Shown piece after piece: positions 18,821-28,884 of a stretch of 64,000 bases of DNA; the stretch's first letter is position 1, and each line of letters begins with the position of its first letter. The notes beneath the pieces are model-generated. The model saw only the letters and a program-made list of their open reading frames with translations. It was not told the origin of the DNA and searched no databases. A program made the position numbers and the translations under genes. This stretch comes from Bradyrhizobium genosp. L (lineage in GTDB: Bacteria; Pseudomonadota; Alphaproteobacteria; Rhizobiales; Xanthobacteraceae): the NCBI RefSeq assembly GCF_015624485.1, contig NZ_CP061378.1:186001-250000 (forward strand). Reading direction: 5' to 3'.

Positions 18821-19243
18821 ATGTACGAGTGGATCAAGGCGCTGCACATCATTGCCGTCATCTCCTGGATGGCGGGGATGCTCTATCTGCCGCGCCTGTT
18901 CGTCTACCATTGCGAAGCCGAGATCGGCTCGAAGCAGTCCGAGACCTTCAAGGTCATGGAGCGGCGCCTGCTCAGGGCGATCATCAACCCGGCGATGGGC
19001 GTGACCTGGCTCGCCGGCCTTTACATGGTCTGGGAAAGGCAGTGGTACACGGCCGGCTGGTTTCACGCCAAATTGACGCTGGTGCTGATCATGTCGGGTA
19101 TCCACGGCTTTTTATCGCGCTGTGTGAAGGACTTCGCTGCCGACCGGAATCAGCGCAGCCAGAAATTCTACCGTATTATCAATGAGGTGCCGACGCTGTT
19201 GATGATCCTGATCGTTATCCTGGTAGTGGTGAAGCCGTTTTAG
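18821..19243 (+). CDS. hemJ: Protoporphyrinogen oxidase HemJ (UPF0093)
   Basis: A 140-residue integral membrane protein with four hydrophobic helices. HemJ oxidises protoporphyrinogen IX to protoporphyrin IX. The N-terminus MYEWIKALHIIAVISWMAG contains the conserved His9, and the GWFHAKLTLVLIMSG segment contains the conserved Lys. GAAAGG lies nine bases before ATG 18821. It is the first gene right of the proposed origin and is followed by rho. The hemE gene usual in this neighbourhood is not present here. Confidence 0.93.
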   Translation: MYEWIKALHIIAVISWMAGMLYLPRLFVYHCEAEIGSKQSETFKVMERRLLRAIINPAMGVTWLAGLYMVWERQWYTAGWFHAKLTLVLIMSGIHGFLSRCVKDFAADRNQRSQKFYRIINEVPTLLMILIVILVVVKPF

Positions 19244-19281
19244 CGACCTTGCGATGCCCAGGAAGCGTGCTTCAGTCCTTC

Positions 19282-19310
19282 TTGCGAAGCTTGGATCGAT
19301 TTTCTATATA
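19282..19310 (+). promoter_or_regulatory. Likely sigma-70 promoter of rho
   Basis: TTGCGA (19282-19287) and TATATA (19305-19310) are separated by exactly 17 bases. This would start transcription near 19317 and give an untranslated leader of about 185 bases before rho. The match is by eye and not tested. Confidence 0.55.
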
Positions 19311-19349
19311 GGCGTTATCCCACCCCACGCAGGCGGATGTGGTCGCGTT

Positions 19350-19370
19350 CCGGTCTTTTTCTTGGACCGG
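19350..19370 (+). promoter_or_regulatory. First hairpin in the rho leader
   Basis: CCGGTC (19350-19355) and GACCGG (19365-19370) form a perfect 6-bp stem around a nine-base T-rich loop. It lies 50 bases before the terminator-like hairpin and may be part of the same leader control. Confidence 0.5.
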
Positions 19371-19419
19371 CCGCCGCATCAGGTTTGAAGCCCCAACGGC
19401 ACTTTCCTGGCTGAGACCT

Positions 19420-19447
19420 GCGGACCTTCCCTTGGCGTCCGCTTTTT
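19420..19447 (+). terminator. Terminator-like hairpin in the rho leader
   Basis: GCGGAC (19420-19425) pairs with GTCCGC (19437-19442) and is followed at once by five T residues. It sits 54 bases upstream of the rho start codon and downstream of a good promoter, so it looks like an attenuator. Rho is known to limit its own expression by premature termination in the leader of E. coli, but there the mechanism is Rho-dependent; a hairpin-plus-T attenuator would be a variation. Confidence 0.6.
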
Positions 19448-19500
19448 CCAAAGCCACCTCGCACTCCCTTCCCTAGCTACTTCCTCACAGGACTACCCCA

Positions 19501-20766
<1,266 letters not shown>

Positions 20767-20789
20767 GGCCGCAGCCCAGGACCGAACAG

Positions 20790-20818
20790 GGCGCTCCGCT
20801 GCAACGGGGCGCCTTTTT
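20790..20818 (+). terminator. Intrinsic terminator after rho
   Basis: GGCGCTCC (20790-20797), an eight-base loop and GGGGCGCC (20806-20813) form an 8-bp stem with one G-T pair. Five T residues follow. It lies 24 bases past the rho stop. Confidence 0.85.
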
Positions 20819-21077
20819 CATGCTGCGGCTTTGCTGCAGAAGGGTGCAGCATGAGGCCGGAGCTCGTAAACACTTTATTTACTATGTAACGTACTGATAT
20901 GATTTAAACATCTTGATCGCTAGCGTGAAGTCTGATGTCGAGCCCCGCAGCCTCGCAACATAATTGCTGCGCGAATGCTGCGGCGGACGATCGCGTATGT
21001 TGCAATGCAATATAAGACTAATCGCGGGACTGAGGGAAACGGCGTTGCCTTTGCAACGGCGCAAGACCTAATAGGAC
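20819..21077. other. rho-mnmE intergenic region
   Basis: After the rho terminator about 260 bases remain before mnmE. The stretch at 20868-20915 is AT-rich, with GTAAA and TTTAC arms around 20868-20884 and a DnaA-like or promoter-like TTTATTTACTATGTAACG. A TATAAG hexamer occurs near 21011 without a good -35. No coding frame or strong hairpin was seen. It presumably holds the mnmE promoter. Confidence 0.4.
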
Positions 21078-22406
21078 ATGCATCCGCGCGACCAAACCAT
21101 CTTCGCTCTGTCCTCCGGGCGTCCGCCAAGCGCGATTGCCATTGTCAGACTGTCTGGCCCAATGGCCGAGTCGGTCATTGAGGGCCTTGCCGGCAAAGCG
21201 CCGACCCCGCGGATGGCGACGCGGGTGCTGCTCCGCGATTTGAACCGTCAGCCGATCGACGACGCGGTCGTGCTGTGGTTTCCAGGGCCGGCCAGCGCCA
21301 CCGGTGAGGACGTCGCCGAGTTTCACGTCCATGGCGGCCGCGCAGTGCTGGCGGCGGTGTTCGCCGCGTTGGCCGCCTTCGCGAATGTGCGGCCGGCCGA
21401 GCCTGGCGAGTTCACGCGCCGGGCGTTCGAGAACGGCAAGCTCGACCTGACCGAAGCCGAAGGCCTCGACGACCTGATCCACGCCGATACCGACCGTCAG
21501 CGGCGCCAGGCGCTGCGCCAGCTGAAGGGCCTGCTCGGCGACCGCGCCCGCGACTGGCGCGAGCGGATCATTGCGGCTTCGGCGCTGATCGAGGCCGGCA
21601 TCGATTTCTCCGACGAAGGCGATGTCTCCGCTGAGTTGATCACGCCGGCGCTGGCGAAGATCGAATCGCTCCGCGACGAGATCCAGACCGTTCTATCAGC
21701 TCAGGGCCAAGGCGAGCGGCTGCGCGACGGTCTCGTCGTCGCCATCGCCGGGCCGCCGAATGTCGGCAAGTCGACCCTGATCAACCAGCTTGCCCGACGC
21801 GAGGTCGCGATCGTCTCGCCGCATGCCGGCACCACGCGCGACGTGATCGAGGTGCAGCTCGACCTCGACGGCTATCCAGTCACGGTGATCGACACCGCCG
21901 GAATCCGGGAGACCGACGATCCGGTTGAGCAGGAGGGGGTTCGCCGTGCTCGCGCGCGCGCCGCGGAGGCGGACCTGGTGCTGTGGCTGGCCGACGGTAT
22001 CGATCGCAAAGTGAGGTATGACAGTGCTACCCCGACCTGGCTGGTGCGGAACAAGATCGATCTCGGCACGGTTTTGGCTGGTTCAGGCGAGGGCGGTCAT
22101 CCCGAATTCAGGGTATCGGCAGCTCGCGGCGATGGGATTCCGGAACTGATCGCTGCGCTTGTCAGCTTCGCCCATGATTATTTCGGTACCAGCGAGGGAG
22201 GCTTGATCAGCCGAACGCGTCAGCGGGTTTTGCTCCAGGCGACAGTCGAGGCGCTTCGGGGGAGCATCGACGTGGCCGGGCAGGGCGAGGAGCTCGCGGC
22301 CGAGGAACTCCGGCGGGCTGCCTATGCACTCGGTCGTCTGCTCGGGCGGGTCGATGTCGAGGACATCCTCGACGTCATCTTCCGGGAGTTCTGCATAGGG
22401 AAGTAG
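21078..22406 (+). CDS. mnmE: tRNA uridine modification GTPase MnmE (TrmE)
   Basis: A 442-residue GTPase that, with MnmG, adds carboxymethylaminomethyl at wobble U34 of certain tRNAs. The N-terminal folate-binding domain opens with [20 protein letters not shown]. The G domain has the P-loop GPPNVGKST at 225-233 and [12 protein letters not shown]. The C-terminus EFCIGK holds the essential Cys. It is followed by three parS sites and then mnmG. Confidence 0.98.
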   Translation: MHPRDQTIFALSSGRPPSAIAIVRLSGPMAESVIEGLAGKAPTPRMATRVLLRDLNRQPIDDAVVLWFPGPASATGEDVAEFHVHGGRAVLAAVFAALAAFANVRPAEPGEFTRRAFENGKLDLTEAEGLDDLIHADTDRQRRQALRQLKGLLGDRARDWRERIIAASALIEAGIDFSDEGDVSAELITPALAKIESLRDEIQTVLSAQGQGERLRDGLVVAIAGPPNVGKSTLINQLARREVAIVSPHAGTTRDVIEVQLDLDGYPVTVIDTAGIRETDDPVEQEGVRRARARAAEADLVLWLADGIDRKVRYDSATPTWLVRNKIDLGTVLAGSGEGGHPEFRVSAARGDGIPELIAALVSFAHDYFGTSEGGLISRTRQRVLLQATVEALRGSIDVAGQGEELAAEELRRAAYALGRLLGRVDVEDILDVIFREFCIGK

Positions 22407-22412
22407 CGCGGC

Positions 22413-22428
22413 TGTTTCACGTGAAACA
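22413..22428. other. parS centromere site 1
   Basis: TGTTTCACGTGAAACA is a perfect 16-bp palindrome and matches the ParB-binding consensus exactly. It lies six bases after the mnmE stop. Confidence 0.93.
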
Positions 22429-22454
22429 GCGGTTCGGGGTTCCGACTCGGCCCT

Positions 22455-22470
22455 CGTTTCACGTGAAACA
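22455..22470. other. parS centromere site 2
   Basis: CGTTTCACGTGAAACA keeps the 14-bp palindromic core GTTTCACGTGAAAC with one outer mismatch. It is centred 42 bases from site 1. Confidence 0.92.
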
Positions 22471-22494
22471 ATTCCCGACGGGTGATGCAGGCTA

Positions 22495-22510
22495 TGTTTC
22501 ACGTGAAACA
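22495..22510. other. parS centromere site 3
   Basis: TGTTTCACGTGAAACA is again a perfect 16-bp palindrome. It is centred 40 bases from site 2, so sites 1 to 3 are spaced by about four helical turns each in the mnmE-mnmG gap. Confidence 0.93.
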
Positions 22511-22613
22511 AGCTTTGTCCCCTCATTGCGCGTGAGGCGAACCAGTCCATATCTGCGGCAAGCCTCCAACTTCGTTCTTCCGGCTTTCATCACTCCGCGA
22601 TAGAAGTCCCGCC

Positions 22614-24497
22614 ATGATCTCCCGGGCCAATTCATTTGACGTCATCGTCATCGGCGGCGGCCATGCCGGCTGCGAGGCCGCGAGTGCGGCTGCCCGGATG
22701 GGCGCAAAGACCGCTCTGGTCACCCATCGTTTTTCGACCGTCGGTGCGATGTCCTGCAATCCCGCCATCGGCGGGCTCGGCAAGGGCCATCTGGTGCGGG
22801 AGGTCGATGCTCTGGACGGCCTGATGGGCCGGGTCGCCGATGCCGGAGGCATCCAGTTCCGCATGCTGAACCGCCGGAAGGGTCCCGCGGTCCGTGGACC
22901 CCGCGCTCAGGCCGATCGCAAGCTTTATGCCGCCGCGATGCAGGCGGCGATCTCGGAGACCCTAAATCTCAGTGTGATCGAGGGTGAGGCCGATGAGCTG
23001 ATCGTCGCGGACGGTCACGTCACCGGTATTCGCCTCGGCGATGGCCGCGAGCTTCGTTCGGGTGCGGTGGTGATTACGACCGGCACCTTCCTGCGTGGTC
23101 TGATCCATCTCGGTGGGAAGAACTGGCCGGCGGGCCGGGTCGGTGAAGCGCCGGCGATAGGCCTGTCTGCCTCGTTCGAGCGGGCCGGCTTTACCCTCGG
23201 CCGGCTCAAGACCGGCACGCCGCCCCGGCTGGACGGGACCACGATCGACTGGTCCGCGGTCGAAATGCAGCCCGGTGACGAGCCGCCGGAGCCGTTTTCG
23301 GTCATGACCGATCGGATTACGACCCCGCAGATCCAGTGCGGCATCACCCGGACCACGCCTGCGACCCATGAGGTGATCCGGGCCAACGTGCATCGCTCGC
23401 CGATGTATTCCGGCCAGATCAAGAGCTCCGGGCCGCGCTATTGCCCCTCGATCGAGGACAAGATCGTCCGCTTCGGCGACCGTGACGGCCATCAGATCTT
23501 CCTGGAGCCGGAAGGGCTGGACGACAGCACGGTCTATCCGAACGGCATCTCCACATCGCTGCCGGAGGAAGTTCAGCTCGCGATCCTCGCCAGCATCCCC
23601 GGCCTCGAGCGGGTGAAGATGGTCCGGCCGGGCTACGCGATCGAGTATGACCATGTCGACCCGCGCGAGCTCGATCCGACCTTGGAGACCAAGCGCCTGC
23701 GTGGCCTGTTCCTGGCCGGCCAGATCAACGGCACCACAGGCTACGAAGAGGCCGCCGGGCAGGGTGTTGTTGCGGGGCTCAATGCAGCATTGGCGTCCGG
23801 CGGAGCCGATCCGATCGTGTTCGACCGCGCCGACGGCTATCTCGGCGTGATGATCGACGACCTCGTGACCCGCGGGATCACCGAGCCCTATCGCATGTTC
23901 ACCTCGCGCGCCGAATATCGGTTGACGCTGCGGGCGGACAACGCCGACCAGCGCTTGACCGACAAGGGCATTGCGCTCGGTTGCGTGGGCACGGCCCGCG
24001 CGGAGCGGCATCGGACCAAGATGACCGCCCTCGAAACCGCCAAGACGCTGGCAAAGTCGCTCGCGATCACCCCGAACCAAGCCGCGAAGCATGGGCTGTC
24101 GCTCAACCGCGATGGCCACCGCCGCTCGGCCTTCGAGCTGCTGGCCTATCCGGAGATCGAGTGGCCCGCGGTCCAGGCGATCTGGCCCGAATTATCGGCC
24201 GTCGCGCCTGCAATCGCCGTGCATCTTGAGATCGATGCCAAATACGATGTCTATCTGAAGCGCCAGACCGCCGACGTCGACGCCTTCCGCCGTGACGAGG
24301 GCCTGGTGCTGACCGATATCGACTATGCCGATGTGCCCGGCCTCTCCAACGAAGCCCGCGCCAAGCTGGAAAAGGCGCAGCCTCGGACCGTTGGGCAGGC
24401 TGGCCGTATCGACGGCATGACGCCGGCGGCGCTGGGCATCCTGGCAGCTTATCTGCGCCGTGAGGCGCGACGGAAGACGGCGAAGGCCTCCGCATAA
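22614..24497 (+). CDS. mnmG: tRNA uridine modification enzyme MnmG (GidA)
   Basis: A 627-residue FAD protein, partner of MnmE. The dinucleotide-binding motif [14 protein letters not shown] is at about 10-23. [20 protein letters not shown] and [11 protein letters not shown] are family hallmarks. A Cys in CGITRTT near the middle and the C-terminal helical region [16 protein letters not shown] are present. It follows a 207-base parS-bearing gap; a further parS begins on the base after its stop codon. Confidence 0.98.
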   Translation: MISRANSFDVIVIGGGHAGCEAASAAARMGAKTALVTHRFSTVGAMSCNPAIGGLGKGHLVREVDALDGLMGRVADAGGIQFRMLNRRKGPAVRGPRAQADRKLYAAAMQAAISETLNLSVIEGEADELIVADGHVTGIRLGDGRELRSGAVVITTGTFLRGLIHLGGKNWPAGRVGEAPAIGLSASFERAGFTLGRLKTGTPPRLDGTTIDWSAVEMQPGDEPPEPFSVMTDRITTPQIQCGITRTTPATHEVIRANVHRSPMYSGQIKSSGPRYCPSIEDKIVRFGDRDGHQIFLEPEGLDDSTVYPNGISTSLPEEVQLAILASIPGLERVKMVRPGYAIEYDHVDPRELDPTLETKRLRGLFLAGQINGTTGYEEAAGQGVVAGLNAALASGGADPIVFDRADGYLGVMIDDLVTRGITEPYRMFTSRAEYRLTLRADNADQRLTDKGIALGCVGTARAERHRTKMTALETAKTLAKSLAITPNQAAKHGLSLNRDGHRRSAFELLAYPEIEWPAVQAIWPELSAVAPAIAVHLEIDAKYDVYLKRQTADVDAFRRDEGLVLTDIDYADVPGLSNEARAKLEKAQPRTVGQAGRIDGMTPAALGILAAYLRREARRKTAKASA

Positions 24498-24513
24498 CGT
24501 TTCACGTGAAACA
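24498..24513. other. parS centromere site 4
   Basis: CGTTTCACGTGAAACA overlaps the end of the mnmG stop region and carries the full 14-bp core. It lies about 2 kb from sites 1 to 3. Confidence 0.92.
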
Positions 24514-24530
24514 ATGGCGGCCTCGATGGC

Positions 24531-24577
24531 CGTCATTGCGAGGAGAGATGGATTGCTTCGCTTCGCTCGCAATGACG
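24531..24577. repeat. Interspersed palindrome, family B copy 1 (short form)
   Basis: CGTCATTGCGAG (24531-24542) and CTCGCAATGACG (24566-24577) are perfect 12-bp inverted arms around a GGATTGCTTCGCTT-like centre. The longer second copy is at 27191-27276. Confidence 0.85.
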
Positions 24578-24593
24578 AGCCATCAATGGCACC

Positions 24594-25265
24594 ATGGGAA
24601 TGACTTCATCCGCGCAAACCACAGCCTCGGGGATCTCCGCCGCCGATAAGGCGGCAGCCCTGGCCCTCACGCCTGTTTCACGTGAAACGGAAGCCCGGCT
24701 CGATCGCTATGTCGCCCTCCTCCTAGAGTGGCAGGCAAAGACCAACCTCGTCGCGCCATCGACCTTACCGAATCTCTGGACCCGCCATATCTCCGATTCG
24801 CTGCAGCTTCTGAGCCTCGCTCCGTCAGCCAAATCCTGGGTCGACCTCGGCAGCGGTGGCGGCTTCCCGGGTGTCGTGCTGGCCTGCGCGCTGGCCGAGG
24901 TGCCGGGGACGCGGATCCATCTGGTTGAGCGAATCGCCAAGAAGGCGGCATTCTTGCGTGAGGCGATCCGCGTGACGGGCGCGCCGGGGACGGTGCATCT
25001 CGCTGATATCGGGGATACTGTGGATAGAATCGCAGGCTCCATCGATTGCGTCACCGCGCGGGCGCTGGCTCCGTTACATCAACTGATCGGTTTTGCGGAG
25101 CCGTGGGTCAGAAAGGGCGCGAAGGCGCTGTTTTTGAAGGGTCAAGATGTAGAGGCCGAATTGACCGAGGCCACTAAATATTGGAAAATCTCGCCAGAGC
25201 TACATTCCAGCCGGACCGGCGGACAGGGCTGGATCGTCGAACTCGGGTCAATCGAGCGGCGCTAG
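24594..25265 (+). CDS. rsmG: 16S rRNA (guanine-527-N7)-methyltransferase RsmG (GidB)
   Basis: A 223-residue SAM-dependent enzyme that methylates G527 of 16S rRNA. ATG 24594 and the in-frame ATG 24600 are both possible starts. The NLVAPSTLPNLWTRHISDSLQLL block, given here in part, and the SAM motif WVDLGSGGGFPG are typical, as is VTARALAPL. Codons near residue 28 (VSRETEA) are written by a parS palindrome, so the protein sequence there is constrained by DNA segregation. Confidence 0.97.
   Translation: MGMTSSAQTTASGISAADKAAALALTPVSRETEARLDRYVALLLEWQAKTNLVAPSTLPNLWTRHISDSLQLLSLAPSAKSWVDLGSGGGFPGVVLACALAEVPGTRIHLVERIAKKAAFLREAIRVTGAPGTVHLADIGDTVDRIAGSIDCVTARALAPLHQLIGFAEPWVRKGAKALFLKGQDVEAELTEATKYWKISPELHSSRTGGQGWIVELGSIERR
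24674..24689. other. parS centromere site 5, inside rsmG
   Basis: TGTTTCACGTGAAACG keeps the 14-bp core and one outer base. It lies within the rsmG reading frame, where it encodes VSRET. Confidence 0.92.
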
Positions 25266-25296
25266 GGGACCCCGCAACAGCAAATGGTATTTTGGT

Positions 25297-26148
25297 ATGA
25301 CTGTGATGGACGAGGTTTATCAAGAGGATAGGGCGCAACAGGCGCCGGGCCATCCACGCATCCTGGCGCTCGCCAATCAGAAGGGTGGCGTCGGCAAGAC
25401 CACCACAGCGATCAATCTTGGTACGGCACTCGCGGCGATTGGCGAGCGCGTCCTGGTCGTCGATCTCGATCCGCAGGGCAATGCCTCGACTGGCCTTGGC
25501 ATCGATCGCCGCAACCGCAACTGCTCGACTTATGACGTGTTGATCGGCGAAGCCCCGCTGCGCGATGCCGTGGTCGCGACAGCGGTGCCGCGGCTGCACA
25601 TCGCGGCCTCGACCATGGATCTCTCCGGCCTCGAGCTCGAGCTCGGCACCACGCCCGGCCGCGCCTTCCGGCTGCGCGATGCGATCGCCGGCCTCAACAA
25701 CAACGTCTCGCCTGACAACGACTACACCTATGTGCTGATCGACTGCCCGCCGTCGCTCAATCTGCTGACCGTGAATGCGATGGCCGCGTCGGATGCGATC
25801 CTGGTGCCGCTGCAATGCGAGTTTTTCGCGCTCGAAGGTCTGTCGCAATTGCTGCAGACCGTGGAGCAGGTGCGCTCGACGCTGAATCCGAATTTGTCGA
25901 TCCACGGCATCGTGCTGACCATGTTCGACTCGCGCAACAATTTGTCCAACCAGGTGGTCGCCGACGTGCGCCAGTTCATGGGCGCTAAGGTCTACAACAC
26001 CATGATCCCGCGCAACGTGCGGATCTCGGAGGCGCCGTCCTACGGCAAGCCGGTCCTGGTCTACGACCTCAAATGCGTCGGCAGCGAAGCCTATCTCAAG
26101 CTTGCCACCGAAGTGATCCAGCGCGAGCGCGAGCTGCGCGCGCATTGA
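25297..26148 (+). CDS. parA: Chromosome partitioning ATPase ParA
   Basis: A 283-residue Walker-type ATPase. The deviant Walker A KGGVGKTT is at 29-36, with the switch region LVVDLDPQGNASTGLG and the DCPPSLNLLTVNA motif. It lacks an N-terminal DNA-binding domain, as in chromosomal (type Ib-like) ParA. With ParB and parS it moves the replication origins apart. It follows rsmG by 31 bases and precedes parB after an interspersed repeat. Confidence 0.98.
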   Translation: MTVMDEVYQEDRAQQAPGHPRILALANQKGGVGKTTTAINLGTALAAIGERVLVVDLDPQGNASTGLGIDRRNRNCSTYDVLIGEAPLRDAVVATAVPRLHIAASTMDLSGLELELGTTPGRAFRLRDAIAGLNNNVSPDNDYTYVLIDCPPSLNLLTVNAMAASDAILVPLQCEFFALEGLSQLLQTVEQVRSTLNPNLSIHGIVLTMFDSRNNLSNQVVADVRQFMGAKVYNTMIPRNVRISEAPSYGKPVLVYDLKCVGSEAYLKLATEVIQRERELRAH

Positions 26149-26156
26149 CGACGATG

Positions 26157-26241
26157 CGTAGGATGGGGGGAGCGCAGCGATACCCATCTCGGCATCCCGT
26201 AAAGATGGCGATGGGTTTCGCTGCGCTCTACCCATCCTACG
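26157..26241. repeat. Interspersed palindrome, family A copy 2
   Basis: CGTAGGATGGG (26157-26167) and CCCATCCTACG (26231-26241) are perfect arms. Inner blocks GAGCGCAGCGATACCCATC and GATGGGTTTCGCTGCGCTC extend the hairpin. It splits parA from parB and could tune their relative expression. Confidence 0.85.
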
Positions 26242-26295
26242 ATTCTCAAGTTCAAGTCTGGAGTACTGCGCGTGAATCCAAGGGAGCTCGCAACA

Positions 26296-27183
26296 ATGGC
26301 CGATGAAGCGCGTTCGCGACTGGGGCGCGGGCTGGCAAGCCTGATCGGAGACGTCGGCGGCGAAGCGGCCGCGCATGTCGAGCGGCCGCGCAACCAGCGC
26401 AAGGTGCCGATCGAATTCCTGAAGGCCAATCCGCGTAACCCGCGGCGTACCTTTGCCGATGCCGAGCTCGGCGAGCTCGCCGAATCGATCAAGCAGCGCG
26501 GCGTGATCCAGCCGATCGTGGTGCGCGCCATCAAGGGCGCGCAGGACCGTTTCGAGATCATCGCAGGCGAGCGACGCTGGCGTGCCTCGCAGCTCGCCGG
26601 CCTGCACGAAGTGCCGATCGTGCCGATCGAGGTCACGGATTCGGACGCGCTCGAGATCATGATCATCGAGAACGTCCAGCGCGAAGACCTCAACGCGATG
26701 GAGGAGGCGCAGGGCTATCACGCACTCGCCGACGAGTTCAAACGCAGCCAGGAGGACATCGCCAAGATCGTCGGCAAGAGCCGCAGCCATGTCGCCAACA
26801 TGATGCGGCTGACCAAATTGCCGAGCGAAGTCCAGGCGCTGATCTCCAAGGGCGATCTCTCCGCCGGCCATGCCCGCGCGCTGATCGGCGTGCCGGATCC
26901 GCTGGCGGCCGCCAAGCGCATCGTCGCCGAGGGCCTCAACGTCCGCCAGGCCGAGGCGCTGGCGCATGAGGAGGGCGTGCCGGAGCGCAAGCCGCAGAAG
27001 GCGCGCAGCACAGCCAAGGCGCAAGCCAAGGACGCCGACACCGTCGCGCTGGAGAAGCGGGTCAGCGACGCGCTCGGCCTCACCGTCACCGTCAGCCACC
27101 GCGATCCCGGCGGCACCGTCCAGATCAGCTACCGCAACCTCGAGCAGCTCGACGAGGTGGTGCGGCGGCTCGAGGGTGGTTAG
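26296..27183 (+). CDS. parB: Chromosome partitioning protein ParB
   Basis: A 295-residue CTPase clamp that loads at parS and spreads. I choose ATG 26296 because GGGAG lies 9 bases upstream; an in-frame GTG at 26272 has no such site. The N-terminus RSRLGRGLASLIGD is the ParA-contacting segment. The CTP-binding motif GERRWRA is at 91-97, the HTH region includes SRSHVANMMRLTKLP, and the C-terminal dimerisation domain ends YRNLEQLDEVVRRL. Five parS targets lie within 4 kb upstream. Confidence 0.98.
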   Translation: MADEARSRLGRGLASLIGDVGGEAAAHVERPRNQRKVPIEFLKANPRNPRRTFADAELGELAESIKQRGVIQPIVVRAIKGAQDRFEIIAGERRWRASQLAGLHEVPIVPIEVTDSDALEIMIIENVQREDLNAMEEAQGYHALADEFKRSQEDIAKIVGKSRSHVANMMRLTKLPSEVQALISKGDLSAGHARALIGVPDPLAAAKRIVAEGLNVRQAEALAHEEGVPERKPQKARSTAKAQAKDADTVALEKRVSDALGLTVTVSHRDPGGTVQISYRNLEQLDEVVRRLEGG

Positions 27184-27190
27184 TCACCGT

Positions 27191-27276
27191 CGTCATTGCG
27201 AGCGGAGCGAAGCAATCCATCCGTCCACGTGTGCGGAAGCATGGATTGCTTCGTCGCTTCGCTCCTCGCAATGACG
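27191..27276. repeat. Interspersed palindrome, family B copy 2
   Basis: CGTCATTGCGAG (27191-27202) and CTCGCAATGACG (27265-27276) are perfect 12-bp arms. Inner GAGCGAAGCAATCCAT and ATGGATTGCTTCG also pair. It fills the gap between convergent parB and holA. Confidence 0.88.
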
Positions 27277-27295
27277 GATCGACCAAGGTCGACGT

Positions 27296-28324
27296 CTATC
27301 CCCTTCGCTTCGCATTCGCCGCGATCGACAGCAGCGCGCGCTGTCCGATCACGGCCGCGAGCGAGGCCTGCTTGCGCATGTCGAGGGCTGCGGTCGCGAG
27401 CAGCTCGATCACCGTCACCAGCCGCGGCGCGCTGAAATTGCGCAGCGCAATCTCGACCGCCGGCTTGCGCGAGAAATGCAGTCGCGGAAATCCGCCTTCG
27501 AGCACGGCCGAGGCCGGCGTGCCCTCGGCGATCGCGAGCGCCGATTTGTGCAGCCACGCCGCCTGGCGCTGCGCGGCCGAGATGATCACGCCGGGGTAAG
27601 TGCCGGCGACCATGGCTTTCGCAAACTCGCTCTCGACCAGCGCGGCGTTGCCGGCAAACGCGCCGTCGACGATCGGATCGAGCTTCAGTTCGGAGGCGTC
27701 GGAGACCACAGTCATCACGTCGTCGAGCGTGATCTCGCCCTTGCCATGGGCGAACAGCGCGAGCTTGCGCAGCTCGTTGCGCGAGGCCTGGCGGTCGCCG
27801 CCGAGCAGCGACATCAGCACGGCGCGCGCATCCGATGCGAGCCGCAGGTTGGAGACGCGCAGCTCGTCCTCGATCAGTTTGGTCAGGTCGCGCTCGGTGT
27901 CGGGATAGCAGCCGATCGCCACCGCATTTTTCGCCCGCTCGCAGATCTTGCGCAGCGGCGATTCCGCCCTGAGCTCGCCGGCTTCGATCACGATGCGGCA
28001 ATCCTTCAGCGCAATCTCGCTGAGCGTCTCGACGCCGCTTGCGAAATTGCGCGAGCCGGCGCGGACGCGGATGGCGCGGCGGCCGCCGAACAGCGGCACG
28101 GTCATGGCCTCGTCGACCAGCCGCGACGGCTCGGCGGCAAGCTCGTCGCCGTCAAGCCGCACCAGCGAGAACGGATCGTTGGGATCGTCGACCGCGGAGG
28201 CCATCAGCGCCTCGGCGCGCTCACGCACCAGGCCGGCGTCGGGGCCATAGAGCAGGATGATCGGCCGGCCGGCATCGGGCCGGGCGAGGAAGCTGTCGAT
28301 CTCTTTTCCGCGCAGCGCGACCAA
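27296..28324 (-). CDS. holA: DNA polymerase III delta subunit
   Basis: A 342-residue clamp-loader subunit that opens the beta clamp. The start MVALRGKEIDSFLARPDAGRP and the RPIILLYGPDAGLVRERAE block are typical of alphaproteobacterial HolA, and the C-terminal helical collar includes RLVTVIELLATAALDMRKQ. The start codon appears to be TTG 28324; no ATG or GTG is nearer. It lies eight bases after lptE, in the standard leuS-lptE-holA order. Confidence 0.95.
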   Translation of the reverse strand: MVALRGKEIDSFLARPDAGRPIILLYGPDAGLVRERAEALMASAVDDPNDPFSLVRLDGDELAAEPSRLVDEAMTVPLFGGRRAIRVRAGSRNFASGVETLSEIALKDCRIVIEAGELRAESPLRKICERAKNAVAIGCYPDTERDLTKLIEDELRVSNLRLASDARAVLMSLLGGDRQASRNELRKLALFAHGKGEITLDDVMTVVSDASELKLDPIVDGAFAGNAALVESEFAKAMVAGTYPGVIISAAQRQAAWLHKSALAIAEGTPASAVLEGGFPRLHFSRKPAVEIALRNFSAPRLVTVIELLATAALDMRKQASLAAVIGQRALLSIAANAKRRG

Positions 28325-28332
28325 TGCGGTGA

Positions 28333-28884
28333 TCAGGTCCCGGTGGCGAAGAAGGAGGCCAGCCGGGTCTGGATGTTGTCGGCGATTTCCTGCGCGGCGC
28401 GGTCCTCGGCATCGCGGAAGGCGCGGGAGCGGGCGAAGCGCTGGTAGGAGCCGGGCATGTCGTAGGACACCCGCGAGAAGGTGGTGCCGGTCATGACCGA
28501 CTTGTTGGACGCGATCTCGATCAGGTTGAACTGGGCGTCGATGCCGTAATTCTCGCTGGTCGGCAGTCCGGTGGACTGGTCGACCATCAGCGAGGAGCGG
28601 CTGGTGTTGAACTTCAGCACCAGCTTGTGGGTCGGCGCCATGCCGGTGGCGTTGCCGTAGAGCTTGAAGGCGAGCGCGTTGCGGACCTCGACGCCGACGC
28701 GGGCCTCGCGTGAGGCGTTGGCCTTCTCGACCGGCGGCACCTCGACGCCCATCAGCTTGTCGCGCAGGCCGGGCGTGCCGTCGGTATGCTCGGCATACAT
28801 GGGCTGGAAGCAGCCGGCCGTCAGCGCGGCCAAGGCAGCCACGGCCAAGAGCCGGGCAGCGATCCTGATCCTAGCCGACAACAT
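28333..28884 (-). CDS. lptE: LPS assembly lipoprotein LptE
   Basis: A 183-residue outer-membrane lipoprotein that plugs and assembles the LptD lipopolysaccharide translocon. A signal peptide ends in the lipobox LTAGC, with lipidated Cys25. The body has the LptE pattern [14 protein letters not shown] and [19 protein letters not shown]. The start overlaps the 3' end of leuS by 14 bases, and holA follows closely, so the three genes are probably co-transcribed. Confidence 0.93.
   Translation of the reverse strand: MLSARIRIAARLLAVAALAALTAGCFQPMYAEHTDGTPGLRDKLMGVEVPPVEKANASREARVGVEVRNALAFKLYGNATGMAPTHKLVLKFNTSRSSLMVDQSTGLPTSENYGIDAQFNLIEIASNKSVMTGTTFSRVSYDMPGSYQRFARSRAFRDAEDRAAQEIADNIQTRLASFFATGT

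Noticed and set aside
22407..22613. Small peptides reading FHVKQ or VSRET in the mnmE-mnmG gap
   Set aside because: They arise from the parS palindromes themselves and have no ribosome-binding sites.
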